Below, one piece after another: positions 41,784 through 50,797 of a stretch of 64,000 bases of DNA; positions within the stretch are counted from its first letter, which is position 1; each line of letters starts with the position of its first letter. The stretch comes from Actinomycetota bacterium (GTDB lineage Bacteria > Actinomycetota > Thermoleophilia > RBG-16-64-13): positions 1-64,000 of the forward strand of contig JAHJSA010000088.1 of assembly GCA_018830645.1 (NCBI GenBank), written 5' to 3'. The translations under genes were made by a program, and so were the position numbers. The notes below the pieces were generated by a model. The model had not been told where the DNA came from and searched no databases. It saw only the letters and a list, made by a program, of their open reading frames with translations.

Positions 41784-42971
41784 ATGAGACCTGTCGGCTA
41801 CACCGAGCTGATCGAGCGGTTCGGCCTCGAGATCCTAGCTCCCGAGTCTCGCTCGTACGTGCTCGAGCGAGGGCATCGACGGTCTGAGATCCGGGACGGT
41901 CACCGGATCGAATCATATCCGGCGCGGGCATATCCGGGCACCTCCTGGACCGACCACCTGGTCTTCGCGCTCAAGCGCGAGGCCATGAACCTGGAGGTTC
42001 TAGCCGCCCTCTTCGCCGTCGTGCCGACCGACGAACTCACCGACTACATCCGGCGATATCCCACCGGCCGATACGCCCGCCTGGCTTGGTTTCTCTTCGA
42101 ATGGCTGACCGACACCACCTTGCCCGTGCCCGATCTCACCCGGGGTAACTATTTCCTCGTACTCGATCCGGACGCGTATCTCGCCGTGGGCCCCGCGGAC
42201 GTCTCCGCGCGGGTGCGCCGTCAGCGGATCCGGGAATCGCAGAACTACGTAGGCCAAAGCCTGGTGCCGGGGCGGGAGCTGATCCACTACGTGCCGCCCA
42301 AGCCGGAAGACGTCTCCGGGCTCATGAGCGGTTGGGAAGAGTGCGGTCGGCGGATCGCCGCGGCTGCCGTGCACCCGGTGGTGGCCGCCGCCCTCTTGGG
42401 GTTCGGCTTCGTGTTCATCCACCCCTTCGTGGATGGTAACGGTCGCCTCCACCGCTTTCTCATCCACCACGCATTGGCCGCCGGCCGCTTCACCCCGGAA
42501 GGCGTGATCTTCCCGGTGTCCGCGGTCATGCTGCGGGAACGGGTCCGCTATGACGCCACGCTGGAATGGTACTCGCGGGAGGTCATGTTACACGTGGAGT
42601 ACGAGCTTGATGAGGCGGGCGTGCTCACCGTGCTGGGCGAGACGGCGCCATACTATCGGTATCCCGACCTCACCTGGGTGACGCAAGAACTCTTCGGTCT
42701 CATCAAGGACACCGTCGAACGCGAATTCGCCGCCGAACTCGACTATCTTGCCGTCTTCGACAAGGCCCGGCGCGATTTGACGCAGATCGTGGACATGCCG
42801 GACTCCCGGCTCGACCTGTTCATCCGACTCTCCCTGCAGGGACGGGGGAGGCTGTCTCGAACCAAGCGGGTGCGTTTCGACGAGTTGACCGACGACGAAG
42901 TGGCGCGCATGGAGGCGGTCATGCGGGGGGCGCTCGCCAGGCTCGCCGACCAGGGCTCCGAGAGGAAGTAG
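41784..42971 (+). CDS. Fic/DOC family protein
   Basis: Fic motif HPFVDGNGRLHR preceded by a helical region; long N- and C-terminal extensions. Confidence 0.93.
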   Translation: MRPVGYTELIERFGLEILAPESRSYVLERGHRRSEIRDGHRIESYPARAYPGTSWTDHLVFALKREAMNLEVLAALFAVVPTDELTDYIRRYPTGRYARLAWFLFEWLTDTTLPVPDLTRGNYFLVLDPDAYLAVGPADVSARVRRQRIRESQNYVGQSLVPGRELIHYVPPKPEDVSGLMSGWEECGRRIAAAAVHPVVAAALLGFGFVFIHPFVDGNGRLHRFLIHHALAAGRFTPEGVIFPVSAVMLRERVRYDATLEWYSREVMLHVEYELDEAGVLTVLGETAPYYRYPDLTWVTQELFGLIKDTVEREFAAELDYLAVFDKARRDLTQIVDMPDSRLDLFIRLSLQGRGRLSRTKRVRFDELTDDEVARMEAVMRGALARLADQGSERK

Positions 42972-42989
42972 GCGGCCGGCTCAGCCGAC

Positions 42990-43215
42990 GGGGCTCTGAC
43001 GGCCCCCGGTCGCTCCTTCTGGTAGCGGATGACCTCTCGGGTGGTCAGGTCCAGATCGGAGGGGCGGGAGAGCCCCTCCCGACGCAGCACGCCGTACACG
43101 GTGGAGCGGGAGAGTCCGAGACGAGGGGCCAGCATGTGGGGCCCGAAGCGGAGCCTCCTGCGCATGGCGAGGATCTCCTCCACCCGCGGGCGGGGCAGAG
43201 CCCGGGAGAACGGCG
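42990..43215 (-). pseudogene. IS481-family transposase N-terminal HTH remnant
   Basis: EEILAMRRRLRFGPHMLAPRLGLSRSTVYGVLRREGLSRPSDLDLTTREVIRYQKERPGA; catalytic DDE region absent. Confidence 0.65.
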
Positions 43216-43239
43216 GGGACGGGAGGTGTGGAGTTGGAG

Positions 43240-43348
43240 TTGGATCATCGGCAGTCACCGGGTTGTTTCGAACGTAGACATAGCCGTTCAGATCCTGGGT
43301 CACACGAAGGGCGCCCCCCACCGGATCCTTCGTCAGGAACCGCCGCAC
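43240..43348 (-). pseudogene. RHS repeat-associated core remnant
   Basis: RRFLTKDPVGGALRVTQDLNGYVYVRNNPVTADDPT resembles the RHS core hallmark (RFxxxDPxGxxxGxNxYxYxxNNPxxxxDPxG). Confidence 0.65.
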
Positions 43349-43349
43349 C

Positions 43350-43485
43350 CCCGGCCGAGCAGAGTGACGAGTGGGCCGTCAGCCAGCGCTACTTGAGCCA
43401 GGGATCGCCCGCCTTTCTCTCCGCTGACGAGAACGATCAGGCGGGGCGGATCATCACCCATCCGGTGCTTGTGCCTGTCCACTGA
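43350..43485 (+). pseudogene. IS256-family (mutator) transposase C-terminal remnant
   Basis: PAEQSDEWAVSQRYLSQGSPAFLSADEND resembles the C-terminal (E)Q(N/H)DEWxVxRRYxSxES tail. Confidence 0.5.
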
Positions 43486-43580
43486 CCACCCTAACCAAGA
43501 CCTACGGAACCACGGCGGCTGCTACACCACTGGACGGGACACCATCCACCGAAGCCGGCCGCCGTAGCATGGCCACGAGT

Positions 43581-43835
43581 CTAGAAACCTTCGCGCCTAT
43601 GGTAGACACGCGTCCTGTCATCACGAACTGGATTGGGCGCGTCGCAGCGAATCACCTCGTACTCAACTGTCACTCCAGCTGCGAAGTCAGCCGTGACCTC
43701 GGCGCAGACGGCCGAGAGGGAATCCGCGTCCCTGCCAGACAGTGGACCGTCAACGTAGGCGTAGAACGTGATTTCACGCTCCGTCCAGTCCACGGAGACC
43801 ACGCGGAGTGCAGGAAAGATCTCACCCAGAAGTGC
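43581..43835 (-). CDS. Small acidic immunity-like protein, possibly truncated
   Basis: ALLGEIFPALRVVSVDWTEREITFYAYVDGPLSGRDADSLSAVCAEVTADFAAGVTVEYEVIRCDAPNPVRDDRTRVYHRREGF*; first canonical start GTG 43802, in-frame stop at 43836-43838. Confidence 0.45.
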   Translation of the reverse strand, partial: ALLGEIFPALRVVSVDWTEREITFYAYVDGPLSGRDADSLSAVCAEVTADFAAGVTVEYEVIRCDAPNPVRDDRTRVYHRREGF

Positions 43836-43995
43836 TCAGTGCAATGAGAGCAGAACATCCACTCGCGAGAGACCCCGCGGGTCAACGGTCATTGAGGCCT
43901 CCCAGGGACGATGTGAATCCCATCGCGGGAATAGTGCAGGATTCCGACACTTGTTTCTACCGCCTCTTTGGTCATCTGGTCAACGAACGTCCCGT

Positions 43996-44217
43996 ATGGA
44001 CGCGACTGCCACGCACAGCGCCGCCCTCGTCGGCACCCTGGTCGCCCCGTTCCTGTTCGAGATCATCTCCGGCCGGGTCATCGCCGTCGGCGGCGTGCTT
44101 GCGCTGCTCGGTCTGCTCATCGCCGCGCCGATTCTCGGCGGGGAATGGCGGCGTCTGACGGCGAGTTCCGCTGCCACGCTCGAACCTGCCGACGACGGGT
44201 CGCTATACCGCGGGTAG
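43996..44217 (+). CDS. Small hydrophobic ORF / membrane fragment
   Basis: ALVGTLVAPFLFEIISGRVIAVGGVLALLGLLIAAPILGG; one or two TM-like stretches. Confidence 0.3.
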   Translation: MDATATHSAALVGTLVAPFLFEIISGRVIAVGGVLALLGLLIAAPILGGEWRRLTASSAATLEPADDGSLYRG

Positions 44218-44367
44218 GGCCGACGGGCCTTGTAGGCACCGCGGCTACCCGAAGAAGACGTCGTAGGAGGCCCAATTCTCGTGCCGCCCCTCGGACGCAT
44301 ACGGTGACGCCGGCGGAGGAGTCGGTCTACGCCACGACAATGATGACATAGTGTTCGGACCGTCCGA

Positions 44368-44568
44368 TCACCGTCTCGCCGCCAGCACCAGGCTGACAAC
44401 CCCTGCAACCACTCCGACTGGCCCCAAGAAGTAGTATGCAGCCCGGATCAACGGTATCCACTCGGAACTCGCATGGTAGAACTTCGCGTGGCCCTGCGCC
44501 ATTCGCTTATTGTTGGCGACAAACAGAACTCCAAGAACGATGAACCCAATGCCGACGACCCACGCCAC
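44368..44568 (-). CDS. Small two-TM membrane protein
   Basis: MAWVVGIGFIVLGVLFVANNKRMAQGHAKFYHASSEWIPLIRAAYYFLGPVGVVAGVVSLVLAARR. Confidence 0.5.
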   Translation of the reverse strand: MAWVVGIGFIVLGVLFVANNKRMAQGHAKFYHASSEWIPLIRAAYYFLGPVGVVAGVVSLVLAARR

Positions 44569-44577
44569 GTCACCCTC

Positions 44578-44757
44578 CTACCAAACGACCAAGAAGGACA
44601 ACCCACCTGCCCAGACCCCGAGGAGGTTGTAGCCCCTGCCCCGATCAGTGTCAATAGGGCTCGTGAAGTTGGCAATGCCCTCGCTATGCTTGAGCACGAC
44701 GTACCCCAGGGCGGCAAGGACGGCGGGTAGGACAACACCGAAGAACACCGGCTGCAC
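44578..44757 (-). CDS. Small membrane protein (copy 2, truncated relative to copy 1)
   Basis: VQPVFFGVVLPAVLAALGYVVLKHSEGIANFTSPIDTDRGRGYNLLGVWAGGLSFLVVW*; same GAGGGGGTCGATTGTG start context as copy 1. Confidence 0.55.
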   Translation of the reverse strand: MQPVFFGVVLPAVLAALGYVVLKHSEGIANFTSPIDTDRGRGYNLLGVWAGGLSFLVVW

Positions 44758-44904
44758 AATCGACCCCCTCCCATGTCGCCTCAGCGAGTTCCCCACGATG
44801 CCCTCACGGGCAACCAGCCGAGCCTCGTGCTTCTTAGTATGCAGCGGCGACCTGATGCCCGACCCGAAGTGCAGCGGCACCGCGCGCGTTGCAGCAGGCA
44901 GATC

Positions 44905-45909
44905 CTACTGCCCCAGCAAACTCTCGTCGAACAGCAGTTCGGTGAAGCCCGCCGCGTCGAAGGGCTGCAGCGCATCCAAGGTCTCTCCGGTGCCGATGAG
45001 CTTGATGGGCACGTTGAGTTCGTGGGAGATCGCCAGGGCGATGCCGCCCTTGGCTGTTCCGTCCATTTTGGTGAGCACGACGCCGCTCACGTTGACCGCT
45101 TCCTTGAACAACCGAGCTTGGATGAGGCCGTTCTGACCCGTGGTGGCGTCAATGGTGAGTAGCGTCTCATGGGGCGCCTCGGGTATCTGCTTCTTCACCA
45201 CGCGCACGATCTTCTCGAGTTCTCGCATGAGGTTCACCTGAGTGTGCAGGCGACCGGCGGTGTCGATGATCACCACGTCGGCACCGCGGGCCCGGGCCGC
45301 GGCGATGCCGTCGTAGGCCACGGCTCCCGGGTCGCTGCCGTGATCGTGGCGCACCACCTCGCACCCCACCCGGCGGCCCCACTCGGTGAGTTGCTCCACG
45401 GCAGCCGCGCGGAAGGTGTCGCCGGCCACCAGCAGGGGTTCCTTCCCTAGCTCCTTCAGATGCCAGGCGATCTTCCCGATCGTCGTGGTCTTGCCGGTGC
45501 CGTTGACGCCGGCCATGAGGATCACCGCAGGCTGCGCGGTGACGTCGATGCGGGTGTCGGCGGCGCAGAAGTGCTCGGCCGAGATGGCGCGGAGCACGCT
45601 GAGGAACTGCGGCGCATCGGCGATGGCGCCGGCGTTCGCCGCCTGCTCGAGCCGCTGGACGATGGAGATCGTGGTGTCCACGCCCACGTCGGCGTAGATG
45701 AGGGCCTCCTCCACCCGTTCCCACAAGTCTTCGTCGAACTTGTCGAGGAGTATCGAGGAGAACTGGTCCTGCAGAGCCCTGCGGCTCTTGGTCAGCCCTT
45801 CTCTCAGCTGGCGGAACCACCCCTTCTTCCGCTCCTCCCGGGTCGCGGGAGCACCGACGGCCGCCGCCGCGTCCACGCCCCGGAACACTTCCGCCCAGTT
45901 ATACGACAA
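44905..45909 (-). CDS. ftsY: Signal recognition particle receptor FtsY
   Basis: MAGVNGTGKTTTIGKIAWHLK; VVIIDTAGRLHTQVNLMRELEKI. Confidence 0.96.
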   Translation of the reverse strand: MSYNWAEVFRGVDAAAAVGAPATREERKKGWFRQLREGLTKSRRALQDQFSSILLDKFDEDLWERVEEALIYADVGVDTTISIVQRLEQAANAGAIADAPQFLSVLRAISAEHFCAADTRIDVTAQPAVILMAGVNGTGKTTTIGKIAWHLKELGKEPLLVAGDTFRAAAVEQLTEWGRRVGCEVVRHDHGSDPGAVAYDGIAAARARGADVVIIDTAGRLHTQVNLMRELEKIVRVVKKQIPEAPHETLLTIDATTGQNGLIQARLFKEAVNVSGVVLTKMDGTAKGGIALAISHELNVPIKLIGTGETLDALQPFDAAGFTELLFDESLLGQ

Positions 45910-45942
45910 CGAGAACCTCCATCATTCGACTGGCTGAAGCGA

Positions 45943-48900
45943 TCATTCGACAGGTTGGAGCGGTGTCAACCGCCGGGAGAGGACGCGCGACGTGCCGTCG
46001 GCGTCCATGGCCACGCCGTACAGACGATCAGCGATCTCCATGGTGCGTCGCTGGTGAGTGATCACGATGAACTGCGTGCGCTCCTGGTAGCGACGAACCA
46101 GAGAGAGGAAGCGGCCGAGGTTCAGGTCGTCAAGGGCGGCCTCGACCTCATCCAGTACGTAGAACGGGCACGGACGGGCAAGAAACAACCCGAACAAGAA
46201 GGCGATGGCCGCGAGGGCCTTCTCCCCGCCGCTGAGCAGGCTCATCGACCGTGGCGCCTTGCGCGGCGGCTTGATCTCAAGCACGATGCCGGCGGCGGCA
46301 CGGCCCCCAGGGGCGCGGGGCTCGTCATCCGTGGACTCCCCGCCGTCGGGAGTGGCATCGACGTCATCAGGGTCTGGTTCCACCAGGCGGAGCACGCCCT
46401 TCCCTCCGGGGAACAGCACCTGCACCATGTCTTCAAAATGACCACGGGTCGCCTCGAAGACCTCGGCGAAGGTGGTCTCGATGTGCTCGTCGAGGTCGCG
46501 GATGACCGAACGGAGTTCCGACATGGACGACTCAAGGTCCGTACGCTGTTCCGCCAGGAAGCCGGCGCGCTCTTCCGTCTGCCGGTACTCCTGCTCGGCG
46601 AGAGGGTTCACCGGGCCGATACGCTCTCTGCGTCTCTCCGCGCGTTCCAGGGCGGATGCCACGTCCTCGGGCGACAACTCGGCCACGGACGCAGGTGTGA
46701 CTTCTCGCGGCGAGAGATGGCGCCGGCCGAGCTCCTCGAGTTCGCGCTCGCGTTCATCGGCGCGCTCCTCCAGGCGGGCGACCGCGACCTTCAGCCGCAC
46801 CATCTCCTCGTTCAACTCCGAACCGGAGCGTTGTAGATCGGACTCCCGTCGCCCCTGGTCCTTCAAAGCGTCGCCGAAATCGTCGGTGGCCGCGCGGGAG
46901 ACGGCCACCCGCTCCGAGAGGACGGCGAGGTCGGCGTTGCAGGACTCGATCAGCCTCGCCACCACGGCCTCGAGGTCCGCGAGCACGGGTGCGTAGCGCT
47001 GGAGCTGGTCTTCCCGGGCTTCCGCCGCCTCCAAGGCGCTGATCGCCCGAGCTAGGGTCTGCAGCGCCCTGTCCGCCTCTTCCTGCCGAGCCCGCTCCCG
47101 TTCGCGCAAGCGCACCGTCAGGATGCCGGCTTGAGACCGCTTACCTTCGAGCAGGGACACGCGTTCCCGCAACTCCTCGGTCACGGTGCGCACCTCTCGC
47201 AGCTCTGCGCGGGCCCTCTCCAGCTGGCCCGCTATCTCGGCAGACCGCTCCCCCGTCTCGCGCAGGCCCTCGGCGAGTGAGCCGGCCAGTTCTCCGTCGC
47301 GGCGAACGCGCTCCTCGGCTTCAGCGGCCTCAGTGCGGGCTTCTTCTTCCCGCCGGCCCCAGAGGGTCATCTCATCCAACAGGGAGTCACGGCGTGCTCG
47401 GGCTTCACGGAGCTCCTCGGATGCACGATCACCGGCCGCCAACAGAGTGCGAAGGCTCTCGACGGCCTCGGCAGCCAGGATCCCAGCCTTCTCATGCTCT
47501 GCCGTGAGAGAGATCCGTTCAGCATCCAGACGCTCGAGTTCGCCGCGAGCCGCCATGAGGGCCTCGGCGGAGGTCTCCACACGCCGGGCGCCATGCTGGA
47601 AACCGTGCCACACGCACCCACTCTGTGTAACGAGCAGACCCGGCCACGCGGGCACCGGTGCCTCTTCGTCTGCCACCACCCGCGTTGGCGGTATGAGCGA
47701 TCGCAGCGACCGTACCAGCTCAGCTGGGCCGTCCAGCACGTCCCATATGTCTTCACCGGGCGCCTTTGGCATGCCGGCCGCCGAGGCGGCTTGGGTCACG
47801 CCCTCCGGTGCGGTCGTGGCGGACCTCCCGCCCTCCGAGAGAGGCCCACCCGTCCAGACGACCTCGAGAGGGCCGTCGGCATCGATCACATGCGGGGCGT
47901 GCAACACGCCACCCAGCACGACCGCCGACGCGAGATGGCCCAGCGCCACCGCCACCGCTCGTTCGTAGCCCTGTTTCACGGTCAACCCTTCGTGCACGAG
48001 CATGGCGCCCTCTTCCGAGGCGAGCAGGTCGAGCGCCGCCTGGGGAGCCCCTTCCCGTCGGGTGGCCACATCTTCGAGCACACGCGTGCGCGAATCGGCC
48101 GACGCCAGCTCTCCGGCGAGCCCGCGCACCGCCGCCTCCGCTTCTTCCAGCACGCTCCTGTACCCGGCCGCCGCCTCACGCGACGAAGCTTCCGCCGACA
48201 CGGCCTCGCTCAGAGCGACCTCAGCCGCCTTCACCTCGTCGGCGCGCTCCTCTCTCACTCGAAGCACCTCTGCGAGGCGGTGGGTAGCCGTACGCGCCCG
48301 CTCCGCGAGGTGTTCGGCCCGCCGCGAGCGCTCGTCGGACTCGCGCTCGAGGAACTCCCGCTCTTGCTGGGCGCGTCCCCGCTCGGACTCCAGTTCGAAC
48401 ACAACGTCCTTCAGGGCTTCGTGGCGCGCATCCGTCTCCGCAAGAGCCGGACGAGCTTCATCGATCATCGCCGCCAGGGTGTCGGTGGCGGCAAGCACCA
48501 CACGGAGCCGTTCGGCCCCCCTCGCGGGCCCCTCGGCCGCCGCGGCACACCGTTCCTCGGCTGAGCGCGCCTCCATCTGAGCCATGTCCCGGCGTCTGCG
48601 AGTGCGCGCCAGATCGCTCTCGAGCCGCGCGGACTTATCGCGGAGGAGTGAGAGACGGGAGCGGAGCCGGTCGACGTCGGCAGACGCTTGGTGATAGCCG
48701 GCGCTCAGGGTCTCGCGCTCCAGAAGGGCGGCGGCGAACCGTTCCTCCTCGGTGATCCTCTCTTCCCTGAGTCGGGTCAGGGCCAGCTCGGCTTCCGCGC
48801 GGCGCGACTGCTGGGCGTCGAGGCACTTCTGCTGTTCGTCCATCTGGGCACGTATGGTGAGGAGGTCGAGGAGCGCGACTTCCGCCCGCAGGCGGGCCAC

Positions 48901-49566
48901 CTCTTCTGAGGCTTCGGCGTACCGCTCCGCGGCCGACACCTGCTGCTTCAGCGGTCGCAGGGCGCTCCGCACCTCTCGTTCGACGTCTTTGACGCGCTCC
49001 AGATTGGCCTGTGTCTTCTCAAGTTTGGCCAGGGACCGATCGCGGCGCTTCTTGTACCGCCCGAGACCGGCGGCGTCTTCGACGAGGGCCCGGCGCGTGG
49101 CCGGGGTGGAGTTCACCAATTCGTCCACCTTGCCCTGTGAGATGACGCTGTGCATCTCGCGCCCGAGTCCGACAGCGGCCGCCAAGTCGTGCACATCGAG
49201 TAGGCGACTCGCGGCGCCGTTGATGCGGTACTCCGATGCCCCGTCGCGCGTGACGCGCCGCGCGATCTCGATCTCACCGTACTCCAGGGGGAACACGCCG
49301 CTCGAGTTGTCGAACACCAGGGTGACCTCCGCCACCGCCGCCGAGCGCTGGCCGTCGGATCCGGAGAAGATCACGTCCTGCATCGTGCGGCCTCGGATAC
49401 TGGTGGGACTCTGTTCTCCCAGTGCCCACAGCACGGCGTCGGCTATGTTGCTCTTGCCGCTGCCGTTCGGTCCGATGATCACCGACACGCCCTGCTCGAA
49501 CAGCAACTCGGTCGAGCGGGCGAAGGTCTTGAAGCCCTTCATGCGGATGGCGCTGAGGAAGGCCAT
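45943..49566 (-). CDS. smc: Chromosome segregation protein SMC
   Basis: MKGFKTFARSTELLFEQGVSVIIGPNGSGKSNIADAVLWALGEQ; hinge; LSGGEKALAAIAFLF. Confidence 0.97.
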   Translation of the reverse strand: MAFLSAIRMKGFKTFARSTELLFEQGVSVIIGPNGSGKSNIADAVLWALGEQSPTSIRGRTMQDVIFSGSDGQRSAAVAEVTLVFDNSSGVFPLEYGEIEIARRVTRDGASEYRINGAASRLLDVHDLAAAVGLGREMHSVISQGKVDELVNSTPATRRALVEDAAGLGRYKKRRDRSLAKLEKTQANLERVKDVEREVRSALRPLKQQVSAAERYAEASEEVARLRAEVALLDLLTIRAQMDEQQKCLDAQQSRRAEAELALTRLREERITEEERFAAALLERETLSAGYHQASADVDRLRSRLSLLRDKSARLESDLARTRRRRDMAQMEARSAEERCAAAAEGPARGAERLRVVLAATDTLAAMIDEARPALAETDARHEALKDVVFELESERGRAQQEREFLERESDERSRRAEHLAERARTATHRLAEVLRVREERADEVKAAEVALSEAVSAEASSREAAAGYRSVLEEAEAAVRGLAGELASADSRTRVLEDVATRREGAPQAALDLLASEEGAMLVHEGLTVKQGYERAVAVALGHLASAVVLGGVLHAPHVIDADGPLEVVWTGGPLSEGGRSATTAPEGVTQAASAAGMPKAPGEDIWDVLDGPAELVRSLRSLIPPTRVVADEEAPVPAWPGLLVTQSGCVWHGFQHGARRVETSAEALMAARGELERLDAERISLTAEHEKAGILAAEAVESLRTLLAAGDRASEELREARARRDSLLDEMTLWGRREEEARTEAAEAEERVRRDGELAGSLAEGLRETGERSAEIAGQLERARAELREVRTVTEELRERVSLLEGKRSQAGILTVRLRERERARQEEADRALQTLARAISALEAAEAREDQLQRYAPVLADLEAVVARLIESCNADLAVLSERVAVSRAATDDFGDALKDQGRRESDLQRSGSELNEEMVRLKVAVARLEERADERERELEELGRRHLSPREVTPASVAELSPEDVASALERAERRRERIGPVNPLAEQEYRQTEERAGFLAEQRTDLESSMSELRSVIRDLDEHIETTFAEVFEATRGHFEDMVQVLFPGGKGVLRLVEPDPDDVDATPDGGESTDDEPRAPGGRAAAGIVLEIKPPRKAPRSMSLLSGGEKALAAIAFLFGLFLARPCPFYVLDEVEAALDDLNLGRFLSLVRRYQERTQFIVITHQRRTMEIADRLYGVAMDADGTSRVLSRRLTPLQPVE

Positions 49567-49568
49567 GG

Positions 49569-50405
49569 TCAGCTACCGTCGCCCTGGACCTGGCAGACGG
49601 GTGCTTCGTCGTCGGGGTCGTCCTCCTCGGATCCGCCGTTGGGGAGCACCCCCAGACGCACCAGCGCCGCATGGGCCGCCCGCTGCTCGCTCTTCTTGAT
49701 GCTGCTCCCACGGCCGGACCCCGTGACCCCGTCTCCGAGCGACACTTCCGAGGTGAACAGCCTGCGGTGCGGCGGTCCTTCCTCCTTCGCGAGCGAATAC
49801 TCGGCCGCCGGGCGGCCGACAGCGGCCAGGTGCTCTTGCAGCGTGCTCTTGAAATCCACATAGACGGTGACCGCGTAGGCGATCTGTTCGTTGAAGGCAT
49901 CCGCGATCGCCGCACGCGTGCGCTCGAACCCGTAGGTCAAGTAGCAGGCGCCGAGCAGCGCCTCGAGTATGTTGCCGAGGGCGGTCGCGCTCTCCGCAAG
50001 CTCGATCCGCGCCTCGTCGACGGCGGGCGCCGAGGTCCGAACGAGCTCGTCTATACCCAAGCGGCATGCCACGACGTGACAGCTGCCCCTGCTCACCACG
50101 AACGCCTTCCAACGGGCGAGATCACCCTCGTTCTCTCCCGGATACCTGTCGTAGAGCTCGGCCGCGACCGCCAGACCCAACACGCTGTCGCCCAGGAACT
50201 CGAGTCGCTCGTATGAGCGCACGCGTGTATCCACCCACGACGAATGGGTGAGCGCCTGCCCCAAGACGGCGTCGGGAAGGGCTTCGATCAGCGTCACGAG
50301 CGGACGGCTTGTCACCTCACCGCCCCCCTCGCCGCCGACTGCCCCGGTCACGGCCGGGCCCTCGCAGTAGAAGAGGGGCCCGCCGCCCGCGGCAGACCCC
50401 TCCAC
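49569..50405 (-). CDS. rnc: Ribonuclease III
   Basis: YERLEFLGDSVLGLAVAAELYDRYP; C-terminal dsRBD; start may be internal (VTSRPLVTLIEALPD). Confidence 0.95.
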   Translation of the reverse strand: MEGSAAGGGPLFYCEGPAVTGAVGGEGGGEVTSRPLVTLIEALPDAVLGQALTHSSWVDTRVRSYERLEFLGDSVLGLAVAAELYDRYPGENEGDLARWKAFVVSRGSCHVVACRLGIDELVRTSAPAVDEARIELAESATALGNILEALLGACYLTYGFERTRAAIADAFNEQIAYAVTVYVDFKSTLQEHLAAVGRPAAEYSLAKEEGPPHRRLFTSEVSLGDGVTGSGRGSSIKKSEQRAAHAALVRLGVLPNGGSEEDDPDDEAPVCQVQGDGS

Positions 50406-50455
50406 ATACCGCGGCGCCGGCGCTCGGCGCCAGGCCTGCGAGCATCGTGCATACG

Positions 50456-50695
50456 CTACTGGCGCGCCGCGATGAAGTCCACGGCTTCGCCCACCGTGGT
50501 GATGGCGGCAGCCTCCTCGTCGGAGATCTTGACGCCGAACTGATCTTCCAGCTCCATGATCAACTCGACAAGATCGAGGCTGTCCGCGTCGAGGTCTTCT
50601 TGGAACGAGGCCTCCATGGTCACGCTCCCCCCGTCGACCCCCAGTTGGTCCACCAGGATGTCGCGGATCTTGCCGAGTATCTCTTCCTTACCCAT
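50456..50695 (-). CDS. acpP: Acyl carrier protein
   Basis: [32 protein letters not shown]. Confidence 0.97.
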   Translation of the reverse strand: MGKEEILGKIRDILVDQLGVDGGSVTMEASFQEDLDADSLDLVELIMELEDQFGVKISDEEAAAITTVGEAVDFIAARQ

Positions 50696-50797
50696 CGAAT
50701 GACTCCTATGAATTCGAGGCCTGCGGTCTCACCGCTCATTTCGGGATGACGCCATTCTAGCAACGTAAGGCATGCGGGCAAAGCGACGCGGCTCCGC

